41,339 nucleotides of DNA from CAYJFG01 sp964369405 (GCA_964369405.1 CAYJGB010000015.1:1-41339), one strand, 5' to 3'; counted from the first letter of the stretch, positions 26,113 through 33,903 are shown. Translations and numbers: made by a program. The notes: generated by a model from the sequence alone, not told the origin.

Positions 26113-26765
26113 TGAGAGAATATTATGATTTAGAGTTAAAGAGATTAAACGATTTGTTGACAGAGGCAGGCAGTTTAGTAGAAACAGCAATAGACTTAGC
26201 AACAAAAGCATTATTAAATAGAGATTGTGAAACAGCACAAAAAGTTAAAAAATATGAAAAACTAACTGATGAAAAAGAGAAAGAAATACAATCATTATGT
26301 TTTAAATTATTATTACATCAACAACCAGTAGCAAAAGACTTAAGATTAGTATCGTCAGCACTTAAAATGATAACAGATATGGAAAGAATAGCAGACCAAG
26401 CAAGAGATATAGCAGATATAACAAGACATTTGTGTAATACAAAAGCATTGCAAAGTGTAAATCATATTGAAAATATGGCAAAAGAAACAGCAAAGATGGT
26501 AACAAATGGAATAGATGCATTTGTTAATGAAGACATAGAGCTTGCAAGAAAAGTTTGTGAACACGATGATGTAGTTGATGACTTGTTCTTAACAGTAAGA
26601 GGAGAAATAATAGAAGCTATAAAAGAAAATGGTGACGAGGGAGAAAACGCACTTGACCTATTAATGGCAGCTAAATACTATGAGAGAATAGCAGACCATG
26701 CAGTAAATATAGCTGAGTGGGTAATATATTCAATAACAGGAGATAGCTCAGTAACAGATAGTTAA
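26112..26765 (+). CDS. phoU: Phosphate uptake regulator PhoU
   Basis: A 217-residue all-helical protein with two similar three-helix halves. The metal- and contact-site motifs EKEKEIQ and DMERIADQARDIAD in the first half are mirrored by YYERIADHAVNIAEWV in the second. PhoU couples the Pst transporter to the PhoR sensor and limits phosphate uptake. Its start overlaps the pstB stop by one base, so expression is coupled. As in many Firmicutes no phoPR pair is adjacent. Confidence 0.94.
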   Translation: MREYYDLELKRLNDLLTEAGSLVETAIDLATKALLNRDCETAQKVKKYEKLTDEKEKEIQSLCFKLLLHQQPVAKDLRLVSSALKMITDMERIADQARDIADITRHLCNTKALQSVNHIENMAKETAKMVTNGIDAFVNEDIELARKVCEHDDVVDDLFLTVRGEIIEAIKENGDEGENALDLLMAAKYYERIADHAVNIAEWVIYSITGDSSVTDS

Positions 26766-26829
26766 GATGAGTTAAAATAATATATAAGTGGACTTACACA
26801 CTAAGGTTGATATTAACAAGTATTTGTAG

Positions 26830-26857
26830 GGGAGCATTCCATATGCTCCCTATTTTT
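26830..26857 (+). terminator. Intrinsic terminator after phoU
   Basis: An 8-bp GC-rich stem (GGGAGCAT at 26830-26837 with 26843-26850) and a 5-base loop, followed by TATTTTTTG. The same 21 bases recur in reverse orientation at 35809-35829, where no T run follows. Confidence 0.85.
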
Positions 26858-26922
26858 TGTGAATTTGAAGAATTTCGGGCGAAAATGGATTGTATAATAT
26901 AGCATATGACGAACAATTTTCT

Positions 26923-26939
26923 AAAGGGGACAGCCCTTT
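26923..26939. terminator. Weak hairpin between convergent phoU and spoVAC
   Basis: AAAGGG (26923-26928) and CCCTTT (26934-26939) form a 6-bp stem with a 5-base loop. A short T tail follows on plus only. It may help stop transcripts entering from either side. Confidence 0.35.
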
Positions 26940-26963
26940 TATTGTGATTATATAGCTAATCAA

Positions 26964-27407
26964 CTATAAAATATTTATTAAATGGCAAATCACTCCCCAA
27001 ACAGCACTTGCAAGAACTCCATAAACTAGCACAGGTCCTGCAATAACAAACATTTTGCTACCGATACCTGTTATAAAGCCCTCTACTCTAAATTCAATTG
27101 CTGGAGCGGCTACAGCGTTTGAAAATCCTGTTATAGGCAATAATGCACCAGCCCCACCAATTTTGGCTATATTATCATATACACCACAGGCTGTTAACAT
27201 AGAGCCTATAAAAATGAGTGTAACTGATGTGATTGTTCTGGCTATGTCAAGTTCAATACCTAAAAATGTATATAATGTAGTAAGCGATTGACCTAATGTA
27301 CATATAAAACCACCAACAAAAAAAGCTTTTACACAATTTAGAGGTAAGGTGCTATTTGGAGTTGCTTTCTTAGTCATTTTTGAATATTCTTTATTATTAA
27401 CTTTCAT
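26964..27407 (-). CDS. spoVAC: Stage V sporulation protein AC
   Basis: A 147-residue membrane protein. NCVKAFFVGGFICTLGQ, LTACGVYDNIAKIGGAGALLPITGF and SKMFVIAGPVLVYG, here GVYDNIAKIGGAGA and others, are the conserved segments of SpoVAC, with about four hydrophobic helices. SpoVAC is a mechanosensitive channel component of the spore inner membrane that helps take up and release calcium dipicolinate. It is normally followed by spoVAD and spoVAE; neither is present here, since the 3' side meets phoU and the 5' side has a terminator. The start is uncertain because GAGAAAG lies rather far upstream; Met11 is an alternative. The related SpoVAEb is shorter and fits less well. Confidence 0.85.
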   Translation of the reverse strand: MKVNNKEYSKMTKKATPNSTLPLNCVKAFFVGGFICTLGQSLTTLYTFLGIELDIARTITSVTLIFIGSMLTACGVYDNIAKIGGAGALLPITGFSNAVAAPAIEFRVEGFITGIGSKMFVIAGPVLVYGVLASAVWGVICHLINIL

Positions 27408-27483
27408 AATATAAACACTACTTTCTCTATATATTATAATATTATAAGTGTTTACAAAAATATAAAAATTATTATAACAAAAA

Positions 27484-27512
27484 CTGCACTCTACAAAAAA
27501 TGTAGAGTGCAG
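27484..27512 (-). terminator. Bidirectional-type terminator after the SnoaL-like gene
   Basis: A perfect 12-bp stem, CTGCACTCTACA at 27484-27495 with 27501-27512, and a 5-base loop. On the minus strand TTTTTGTT follows; on plus TTTTTATG follows. Its job is to end the ABC-F/SnoaL transcript and isolate spoVAC. Confidence 0.85.
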
Positions 27513-27576
27513 TTTTTATGTCGTTGTCAATTTTAAGGCTTGATTTTATACCGTATAAAATTTAAGTTTTATATTA

Positions 27577-28008
27577 TCAGCGTTTTACATCTGTGCTAGA
27601 TACCTCTGATAATGCTTTTTGGAGTGTTTCGTATATTTGTTGATCAGGCCAATATCCCCATGATTCAGATATTTTGCCATTTTCTATTTTAAATATTTGT
27701 ATAGCTTCCCAACTTACTTGCACTCCTGATGGTTCAATACCCATATAAGTATGGTTATGTGTTGCTGTAAAGTTAAGTCTGCAAACAACTTTATTGTTTT
27801 CTTCTATTAAATCAAGAATAGATACTTTCATATCTGGAAAACTTTCTTGTACTACTTTTAAAATGTCTATAGCTTGTTGATTAGAATTAGTGACTGCTTG
27901 GCTATGATGATTGTAATAATCCTCTGCTAATATCATCAATGTTTCTTCGTAGTTGTTGTCATAGTAACCACTCTTAAAAAATAACCTTACTAAATCTTTA
28001 TTCGTCAT
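27577..28008 (-). CDS. SnoaL-like (NTF2-fold) protein
   Basis: A 143-residue soluble protein with the SnoaL/ester-cyclase pattern: an N-terminal helix with DYYNHH, FPDMKVSILDLIEENNKVVCRLNFTATH (strands around EENNKVVCRLNF) and IFKIENGKISESWGYWPDQQIYE near the end. The fold is a cone-shaped NTF2 barrel used by polyketide cyclases, small hydrolases and many proteins of unknown role. No biosynthetic genes accompany it, so the substrate is unknown. It lies 37 bp after the ABC-F gene on the same strand and probably shares its transcript. Confidence 0.75.
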   Translation of the reverse strand: MTNKDLVRLFFKSGYYDNNYEETLMILAEDYYNHHSQAVTNSNQQAIDILKVVQESFPDMKVSILDLIEENNKVVCRLNFTATHNHTYMGIEPSGVQVSWEAIQIFKIENGKISESWGYWPDQQIYETLQKALSEVSSTDVKR

Positions 28009-28045
28009 TTTTCCCTAAACTCCCTTTCTCCATATGTTTTTATAA

Positions 28046-29650
28046 TTAACTTCTAATTAAGTTGTTTTCTTCCAAATATTCATCATAACCTGTTGTTATG
28101 TCTTTAATTCCATCTTCTGTCACAAATATAATTCTATTTGCTATTGTAGATATAAATTCGTGGTCGTGTGATGTGAATAATACTATTCCTTTAAAGTTTT
28201 TAAGCCCATTATTTACAGCTGTTATTGACTCTAAATCTAAATGGTTTGTTGGTTGGTCAAGTATTAGCACGTTAGAACCGTACATCATCATACGTGAGAG
28301 CATACATCTTACTTTCTCTCCTCCAGATAAAACCTTTACAGGTTTTGTTACATCATCACCTGAAAATAACATTTTACCTAAGAAGCCTCTTAAATATGTT
28401 TCTGTCCTGTCGCTTCCCATATTATATTCACTTAACCACTCTAATATAGTGTCGTTACAGTCGTTGAAGAACTCAGAGTTATCTTTTGGGAAATATGACC
28501 TACTAGTACTTACGCCCCATTTAAATTCTCCCTCGTCTGTTTCCATATTTTCCATTATAATTTCAAACAACGCTGTTACTGATGTTTCTTTGTCACATAT
28601 AAATGCAATTTTATCTTCTCTGTTAACTCTAAACGAAACATTATTAAGCACTTTTTCTCCGTCTATTGTTTTAGAAAGGTTCTCGACTGCTAAAACTTCT
28701 TTTCCTACTTCTCTATCTTGAGTAAACCCTACATATGGGTATCTTCTGCTAGATGCAGGCATCTCGTCTACTGTCAATTTATCTAAAAGCTTTCTTCTTG
28801 ATGTCGCTTGTTTTGATTTTGACTTGTTTGCACTAAATCTTGATATAAAGTTTTGTAGCTCTTTTATCTTATCTTCGTTTTTCTTGTTTTGTTGTTTAAT
28901 CATTGCTTGTACAAGTTGGCTTGACTCATACCAGAACTCATAGTTACCAACATACATTTTTATCTTGTTGTAGTCTATATCAACTATATGTGTACATACT
29001 ACATTTAAAAAGTGTCTGTCATGGCTTACTACTATTACTGTTCCACTGTAATCCATTAAGAAATCTTCTAACCAACTAACCGCCATAATATCTAAGCTGT
29101 TAGTAGGCTCGTCAAGTAATAATATTTCTGGGTTTCCAAATAACGCTTGCGCTAATAGCACCTTTACTTTTTCATTACCTGTTAAGTTGCTCATCTGAGA
29201 ATATAGTAAAGTTTCTGATAAACCTAAACCTTGTATTAATTTAGATACATCGCTTTCTGCTTCCCAACCATTCATCTCTGCAAACTGTGCTTCTAAGTCA
29301 GATACACGTATTCCGTCTTCGTCGTTAAAATCAGCCTTTGAATATAATGCATCTTTTTCTTGCATAATACTATATAATTCTTGGTTGCCCATTATTACAG
29401 TATCTAAAACTGTATATTCGTCGTATGCAAAGTGGTCTTGTTTTAATACAGACATTCTCTCTCCGTCCGATATAGAAACATTACCTTTGCTAGGGTCTAT
29501 CTCACCTGAAAGTATTTTTAAAAATGTTGATTTTCCTGCACCGTTTGCACCTATTATACCATAGCAATTGCCTGGAATAAATTTAAGGTCAACGTCTTTG
29601 AATAAATCTGTACCACTAAAGTTTAAACTAACCTCAGAAACTGTTATCAT
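28046..29650 (-). CDS. ABC-F family ATPase with one degenerate ATP site (YkpA/YbiT type)
   Basis: A 534-residue soluble protein with two ABC domains and no membrane part, as in ABC-F proteins that bind the ribosomal E site. The linker RFSANKSKSKQATSRRKLLDKL (about 271-292) is typical of the YkpA/YbiT group. Domain 1 has intact Walker A GANGAGKST (34-42) and Walker B LLLLDEP (E181), and domain 2 an intact signature LSGGE (441-445). The other composite site is degraded: where Walker A of domain 2 should be, 351-360 reads ICDKETSVTA, Walker B of domain 2 is LILDQP (Q466), and the domain 1 signature is LTGNE (156-160). Only one working ATP site is expected. AAAGGA precedes the ATG. Confidence 0.9.
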   Translation of the reverse strand: MITVSEVSLNFSGTDLFKDVDLKFIPGNCYGIIGANGAGKSTFLKILSGEIDPSKGNVSISDGERMSVLKQDHFAYDEYTVLDTVIMGNQELYSIMQEKDALYSKADFNDEDGIRVSDLEAQFAEMNGWEAESDVSKLIQGLGLSETLLYSQMSNLTGNEKVKVLLAQALFGNPEILLLDEPTNSLDIMAVSWLEDFLMDYSGTVIVVSHDRHFLNVVCTHIVDIDYNKIKMYVGNYEFWYESSQLVQAMIKQQNKKNEDKIKELQNFISRFSANKSKSKQATSRRKLLDKLTVDEMPASSRRYPYVGFTQDREVGKEVLAVENLSKTIDGEKVLNNVSFRVNREDKIAFICDKETSVTALFEIIMENMETDEGEFKWGVSTSRSYFPKDNSEFFNDCNDTILEWLSEYNMGSDRTETYLRGFLGKMLFSGDDVTKPVKVLSGGEKVRCMLSRMMMYGSNVLILDQPTNHLDLESITAVNNGLKNFKGIVLFTSHDHEFISTIANRIIFVTEDGIKDITTGYDEYLEENNLIRS

Positions 29651-29684
29651 TTACTTATCATTCCTTTAAAAGTCATATACAAAT

Positions 29685-29713
29685 ATTATATCATTTATTA
29701 CTAAATAGAACAA
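29685..29713 (-). promoter_or_regulatory. Sigma-A promoter of the ABC-F gene
   Basis: On the minus strand TTGTTC (29713-29708) and a perfect TATAAT (29690-29685) are 17 bp apart. The start would be about 28 bases before the ATG, too short a leader for a classical peptide-based attenuator. Confidence 0.65.
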
Positions 29714-29861
29714 GAAAAATTTGCTTATTTGCTTTCCAAAGAGTTTTAGTATACATTTAAATTTTTTGTATCATTTAGCTATTCTTTAACAGTCAAAAAG
29801 ATACTTTAATCGCTTTATTTGCAAAATTCTAAATAGTTTTACATTAAATTTTAATATTTTC

Positions 29862-29890
29862 TTTACCATTACTGCTCTTTATGGTAAAAT
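29862..29890 (+). promoter_or_regulatory. Promoter of pyrB overlapped by a dyad
   Basis: TTTACC (29862-29867) and TAAAAT (29885-29890) with a 17-bp spacer. TTTACCAT at 29862-29869 and ATGGTAAA at 29881-29888 are perfect inverted repeats that span both boxes, so a dimeric repressor could bind here. Confidence 0.55.
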
Positions 29891-29918
29891 ATATTAAAAT
29901 AAATTTGGTGGTGATTTT

Positions 29919-30983
29919 ATGTTTGAAAATATTATTGATTTAGACGATATTTCAGTTTCTAACATATATAGACTTGTTGAAACAGCTAAAAAAATTATGG
30001 ATAATCCACAAGAATATAGCAGTGCTTGCAGTGGTAAAATTTTAGCAACATTATTTTACGAACCTTCTACACGTACACAAATGTCTTTTCAAACAGCAAT
30101 GATTAAATTAGGTGGAAGTATTATAGGGTTTGATAATCCTCAAAACTCCTCTGTTTCTAAGGGCGAAACTTTAAAAGATACTCTTAAAATCGTAAGCACT
30201 TATGCAGATATAATCGCAATGCGTCACCCTCTTGAGGGAAGTGCAAAGGCAGCATCTTTTTACTCTAGTGTACCAGTTATAAACGGTGGTGACGGTGGAC
30301 ATCTTCACCCAACGCAAACACTTACAGACTTAGTAACACTTTATAACGAGAAAGGCACATTAGATAACCTTTGCATAGGTTTATGTGGTGACTTGAAAAA
30401 CGGACGCACTGTACATTCTTTAATCAAAAGTATGGTAAGGTTTAAAAATAATACATTTGTGTTGATATCAACAGAAAAATTAGGAATACCAACATATATA
30501 AAAGATATTTTAAAGGTTAATGGTTGCAAATATGAAGAAGTTAATAATTTAGCAAATGTAATGGGAAAATTAGATGTTTTATATATGACACGTATACAAA
30601 AAGAACGTTTTGAAAATGAAGAAGAATACAACGCACAGAAAGGTGTGTATGTACTAGATACAGAGAAATTAAGCCTTGGAAAAAAAGATTTAAAAGTATT
30701 GCACCCACTACCTAGAGTAGACGAAATAACAGATAGTGTAGACAACGACCCACGAGCAATATATTTTAAGCAAGCAGAATACGGAATGTATGCACGAATG
30801 GCGTTAATAATGGAAATAGTATTAAATCCAGTAAAAAGAAGCGAGATATTAAAGTCAAACAATGTTCATAGTTGTACAAATCCAATGTGCATAACAGAAA
30901 CAGAAAAATATTTACCAAAATCATTTAAAAGTGCTGGTGATATGTTAGTATGTTCATACTGTGAGCATAGAATGTTAGTATAA
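29919..30983 (+). CDS. pyrB: Aspartate carbamoyltransferase with C-terminal PyrI-like zinc module
   Basis: A 354-residue protein catalysing the committed step of pyrimidine synthesis, carbamoyl phosphate + L-aspartate to carbamoyl aspartate. FYEPSTRTQMSF (about 47-58) binds carbamoyl phosphate, GGDGGHLHPTQTLTDL and LHPLPRVDEI are further catalytic-site motifs. PyrB chains usually end near residue 310; here a tail carries C319-x4-C324-x20-C345-x2-C348 (CTNPMC ... CSYC), with the same order as the zinc domain of the PyrI regulatory chain (Cx4C...Cx2C). The nucleotide-binding domain of PyrI is absent. No other pyr gene is adjacent, so the gene stands alone behind its own promoter. Confidence 0.92.
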   Translation: MFENIIDLDDISVSNIYRLVETAKKIMDNPQEYSSACSGKILATLFYEPSTRTQMSFQTAMIKLGGSIIGFDNPQNSSVSKGETLKDTLKIVSTYADIIAMRHPLEGSAKAASFYSSVPVINGGDGGHLHPTQTLTDLVTLYNEKGTLDNLCIGLCGDLKNGRTVHSLIKSMVRFKNNTFVLISTEKLGIPTYIKDILKVNGCKYEEVNNLANVMGKLDVLYMTRIQKERFENEEEYNAQKGVYVLDTEKLSLGKKDLKVLHPLPRVDEITDSVDNDPRAIYFKQAEYGMYARMALIMEIVLNPVKRSEILKSNNVHSCTNPMCITETEKYLPKSFKSAGDMLVCSYCEHRMLV

Positions 30984-31153
30984 AAAACGATTTATAAATT
31001 TTAAACAAATTATATAAATTATTTTTTTAGATTACTCTTTAAAGTTGGCAAAATAAACATTATTTTACTGATGTTTTAACAATTTTTTTTATTTTTCGTT
31101 ATATTAACTATTATATAGCGTTAAGTTTTGTTAAAAAAAACACTTTGTTTTCT

Positions 31154-31182
31154 TTGACCTTTTTCTTGATATATGGTATTAT
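31154..31182 (+). promoter_or_regulatory. Sigma-A promoter of the minD-like/mgsA-like pair
   Basis: TTGACC (31154-31159), 17-bp spacer, TATTAT (31177-31182). The predicted leader is about 56 bases. Confidence 0.6.
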
Positions 31183-31244
31183 TAACAAGGAAGTAATATT
31201 TTTGAAATATTACTTTGTCTATTATTGTTTAGGAAGGGTTTTTT

Positions 31245-31982
31245 ATGAGCGAAGTTATTGTTGTTTCCTCTGGAAAAGGCGGAACTGGTAAGTCTACTAT
31301 TTCTGTTTGTTTAGGCAATTCCTTTGCTAAAATGGGTAGAAAGGTTTTGCTTATTGATTGCGACGCTGGTATGCGTGGGCTTGATATTATGCTAGGCGTT
31401 AGCAAGAGTCTTGTTTTTGATATTGCTGATGTAGTTAGTGGCAATTGTAAAACAGAACATATAATTTATCCTTGCCCATATATAGAAAATTTATTTTTAA
31501 TACCTGCTCCTCAAAATGTAGAAGATGAGATTAGCAGTGGTATTTTAAAACAGTTTATTAACAGTATAAAAAAAGATTACGATGTAATTATCATTGACTG
31601 CCCTGCAGGTGTTGGAAAAAGCTTTGAAATTGCTGTTGCACCGGCTACTAAATGTTTAGTTGTCGCAAATGCTGAACCGACAAGCGTTAGAGGTTGTCAA
31701 AGGGTTAAAAGTAGATTGTTAGAAATCGGTAAGTCAGATATTAAACTAATCATAAATAGATTTAACAAAAAATCTTTTAAAGAACTTAATGCATACTACG
31801 ATTTAGATGAAGTTATAGATGCTACAGGTATTCAGCTATTAGGACTAGTTACAGAAAACAAAGCTGTTGTATCTGCCATTCAAAAAGGAACTTCTTACGA
31901 CTGTAAATGTGTTACTATAAAAGCAATAGATAATATAGCTAAAAGATTAGAGGGTCAAAATATACCTCTTGCAATAAAGTAA
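31245..31982 (+). CDS. MinD-family ATPase lacking the membrane-targeting tail
   Basis: A 245-residue P-loop ATPase. The deviant Walker A is KGGTGKST (11-18), with the signature lysine K11. IDCDAGMRGLDIMLG matches the MinD switch region, DVIIIDCPAGVGKSF the second, and the end IAKRLEGQNIPLA aligns with the end of the ATPase core of MinD. Ordinary MinD continues with an amphipathic helix that binds the membrane; here the stop follows four residues after that point. No minC or minE is adjacent. In many Clostridia mgsA follows min and rod genes, so the neighbour supports the MinD assignment. A ParA-like role is the alternative. Confidence 0.8.
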   Translation: MSEVIVVSSGKGGTGKSTISVCLGNSFAKMGRKVLLIDCDAGMRGLDIMLGVSKSLVFDIADVVSGNCKTEHIIYPCPYIENLFLIPAPQNVEDEISSGILKQFINSIKKDYDVIIIDCPAGVGKSFEIAVAPATKCLVVANAEPTSVRGCQRVKSRLLEIGKSDIKLIINRFNKKSFKELNAYYDLDEVIDATGIQLLGLVTENKAVVSAIQKGTSYDCKCVTIKAIDNIAKRLEGQNIPLAIK

Positions 31983-32033
31983 TTTAAAATCAAAAAACAT
32001 TATATGAAAGAAAAATAATTGGAGGGTTTTTAT

Positions 32034-32432
32034 ATGAATATCGCTTTAATAGCTCATGATGAGAAAAAAGAACTTATGGTACAGTTTTGCATTGCATACT
32101 GTGGTATTTTAAGTCGTCACGCAATATGTGCTACAGGTACTACTGGTAGAATAGTTGCAGAATCTACAGGGCTTGAGGTTCAAAAATTTTTAGGTGGCGT
32201 ACAAGGTGGAGAAGAGCAAATTGGTGCGAGAATTGCTTGTAACGAAATAGATATGTTATTATTCTTTAGGGACCCACTAAACGTAAAACCTAACGAACCT
32301 ACTGACATCAATCTACTTAGGTTATGTGATATGCACAACATTCCAGTTGCTACTAACATCGCTACGGCTGAGGTGCTAATACATGGATTAGAGCGTGGAG
32401 ATTTAGAGTGGAGAAACATAATCAAATTATAA
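32034..32432 (+). CDS. Methylglyoxal synthase-like protein with altered catalytic residues
   Basis: A 132-residue protein aligned over its full length with methylglyoxal synthase (MgsA), which turns dihydroxyacetone phosphate into methylglyoxal. IALIAHDEKK, ATGTTGR (33-39, phosphate loop), FFRDPLN and IPVATNIATAEVL are all present, and D9 matches E. coli D20. But GGDQQ has become GGEEQ (E60 for D71), and PHDPD has become PNEPT (N87 for H98, T90 for D101). These three are the residues described as catalytic in the E. coli enzyme. It may be inactive or act as a phosphate-metabolite sensor. ATG 32034 follows GGAGGG; the upstream TTG at 32019 overlaps that site. It is 51 bp after the minD-like gene. 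Confidence 0.85.
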   Translation: MNIALIAHDEKKELMVQFCIAYCGILSRHAICATGTTGRIVAESTGLEVQKFLGGVQGGEEQIGARIACNEIDMLLFFRDPLNVKPNEPTDINLLRLCDMHNIPVATNIATAEVLIHGLERGDLEWRNIIKL

Positions 32433-32477
32433 TTTCAACATTATAATTATGATAAAACAAAATATTATTGCGTTTAA

Positions 32478-32508
32478 TGGGGTGAGGTGCTGATTTGCAT
32501 TTCACCCT
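32478..32508 (+). other. Leader hairpin upstream of hisS
   Basis: GGGTGA (32480-32485) pairs with TCACCC (32502-32507) around a 16-base loop that can itself pair TGC with GCA. It lies about 70 bases before the hisS start and has no T run. It is not a T-box: no specifier hairpin or TGG-antiterminator bulge is visible. Its role is unknown. Confidence 0.35.
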
Positions 32509-32575
32509 GTAAGTGTGTTATAGTAATAGTATACGACTACACTACAATAAATTAGTTAATGAAAGGTTTTTTATT

Positions 32576-33880
32576 ATGGCTTTAATCACAAAAAAAGTTT
32601 ATGGGTCGGAAGATATTCTTCCTAAAGATAGTTATAAATGGCAGTTTATAGAAGATATTATGAGAAATGAATCTGAATTGTACGGATTTAAAGAAATTAG
32701 AACTCCTGTTTTTGAGCATACTGAACTGTTTAAAAGAGGTGTTGGTGATACTACTGACGTTGTTCAAAAAGAAATGTATACATTCGATACTAAAGGCGGA
32801 ACTTCTATAACACTTCGCCCAGAGGGTACTGCTGGAAGTGCTAGAGCTTTACTAGAACACACATTATATAATGACGGGCTACCTATTAAAGCTAGTTACT
32901 TTGTTTCTTGCTACAGATACGAGAAAAAACAAGCTCACAGATATAGAGAATTTCATCAGTTTGGCTTAGAAGTTTATGGAACTGCTGACCCGATATCTGA
33001 TGCTGAATTAATAATAGCTGCTGACTCATTATTCAAAAGACTACAAATAACTAACTTGCATTTAGAGTTAAACTCTATAGGTTGCCCAGTTTGCAGAAAA
33101 GAATATCACAATGCACTAAAAGAGTATTTTAGTAGCCACAAAGAGGACTTGTGCGAAACTTGTTTATCAAGACTTGATAGAAACCCTATGAGAATTTTAG
33201 ACTGTAAAAGTAAAGTATGTTCTAAAATTGCAAAAGATGCACCAAAGGTTATTGACTATCTATGTGAAGATTGTGATACTCATTTTACACAAGTTAAAAA
33301 ATATCTTGATAGTATTGGTATAGAATATACTGTAAATCCTACTATTGTAAGAGGACTTGACTACTACACTAGAACTGTTTTTGAATTTGTAACAGATAGC
33401 TTAGGTACACAAGGCACTGTATGTGGTGGAGGTAGATACGATGGACTTATCGAGGAGCTAGGTGGACAACACTTACCGTCACTAGGGTTTGCGTTAGGAA
33501 TGGAGCGACTACTTGCACTTATGGAGGCTCAAAATATAGAAATACCACAGCCAGATAAATGTGATATATACTTAGCTTGCATGGGAGAAAATGCAAAAAT
33601 AAAAGCATTCAACCTTTTAAAACAACTAAGAGAAAGTTCACTAAAAGCAGAAAGCGATATAGTATCAAGAAGTTTGCGAGCACAAATGAAATATGCAGAC
33701 AAAATAGGTGCTAGATACAGCATAGTTATAGGTGATAACGAGATAGAACAAAACAAAGCAACAATTAAAGATATGAACAATAAAGAGCAATTTGAAATAA
33801 CACTAGGAGAAAACTTTATAAACGAGTTTATTCAAATAGATACAGAAAATAAACAAAAAAAGATGTTTGCAAACTTATAA
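32576..33880 (+). CDS. hisS: Histidyl-tRNA synthetase
   Basis: A 434-residue class II synthetase that charges tRNA-His. YGSEDILPKDSYKW at the N-terminus, LRPEGTAGSARA (motif 2 region entry), YRYEKKQAHRYREFHQFG (motif 2, with YEKKQAHRYREF), RGLDYYTRTVFEF and GGGRYDGLIEELGG (histidine-binding motifs), and LGFALGMERL (motif 3) are present. The C-terminal 100 residues form the anticodon-binding domain. The reading frame extends 21 codons upstream, but GAAAGG 9 bases before ATG 32576 and the usual family start support this one. It is 23 bp before aspS, the usual hisS-aspS pair of Firmicutes. Confidence 0.96.
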   Translation: MALITKKVYGSEDILPKDSYKWQFIEDIMRNESELYGFKEIRTPVFEHTELFKRGVGDTTDVVQKEMYTFDTKGGTSITLRPEGTAGSARALLEHTLYNDGLPIKASYFVSCYRYEKKQAHRYREFHQFGLEVYGTADPISDAELIIAADSLFKRLQITNLHLELNSIGCPVCRKEYHNALKEYFSSHKEDLCETCLSRLDRNPMRILDCKSKVCSKIAKDAPKVIDYLCEDCDTHFTQVKKYLDSIGIEYTVNPTIVRGLDYYTRTVFEFVTDSLGTQGTVCGGGRYDGLIEELGGQHLPSLGFALGMERLLALMEAQNIEIPQPDKCDIYLACMGENAKIKAFNLLKQLRESSLKAESDIVSRSLRAQMKYADKIGARYSIVIGDNEIEQNKATIKDMNNKEQFEITLGENFINEFIQIDTENKQKKMFANL

Positions 33881-33903
33881 AATAATACAAGAGGTGAATT
33901 ACT

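Noticed and set aside
29651..29918. PyrR-type attenuator in front of pyrB or an antibiotic-sensing leader in front of the ABC-F gene
   Set aside because: Both promoters lie within about 30 bases of the starts, so there is no room for either device.
32433..32575. T-box riboswitch upstream of hisS
   Set aside because: The leader is too short and lacks a specifier loop, AGTA/GG pairs and the TGGNACC antiterminator bulge; only a small hairpin is present.
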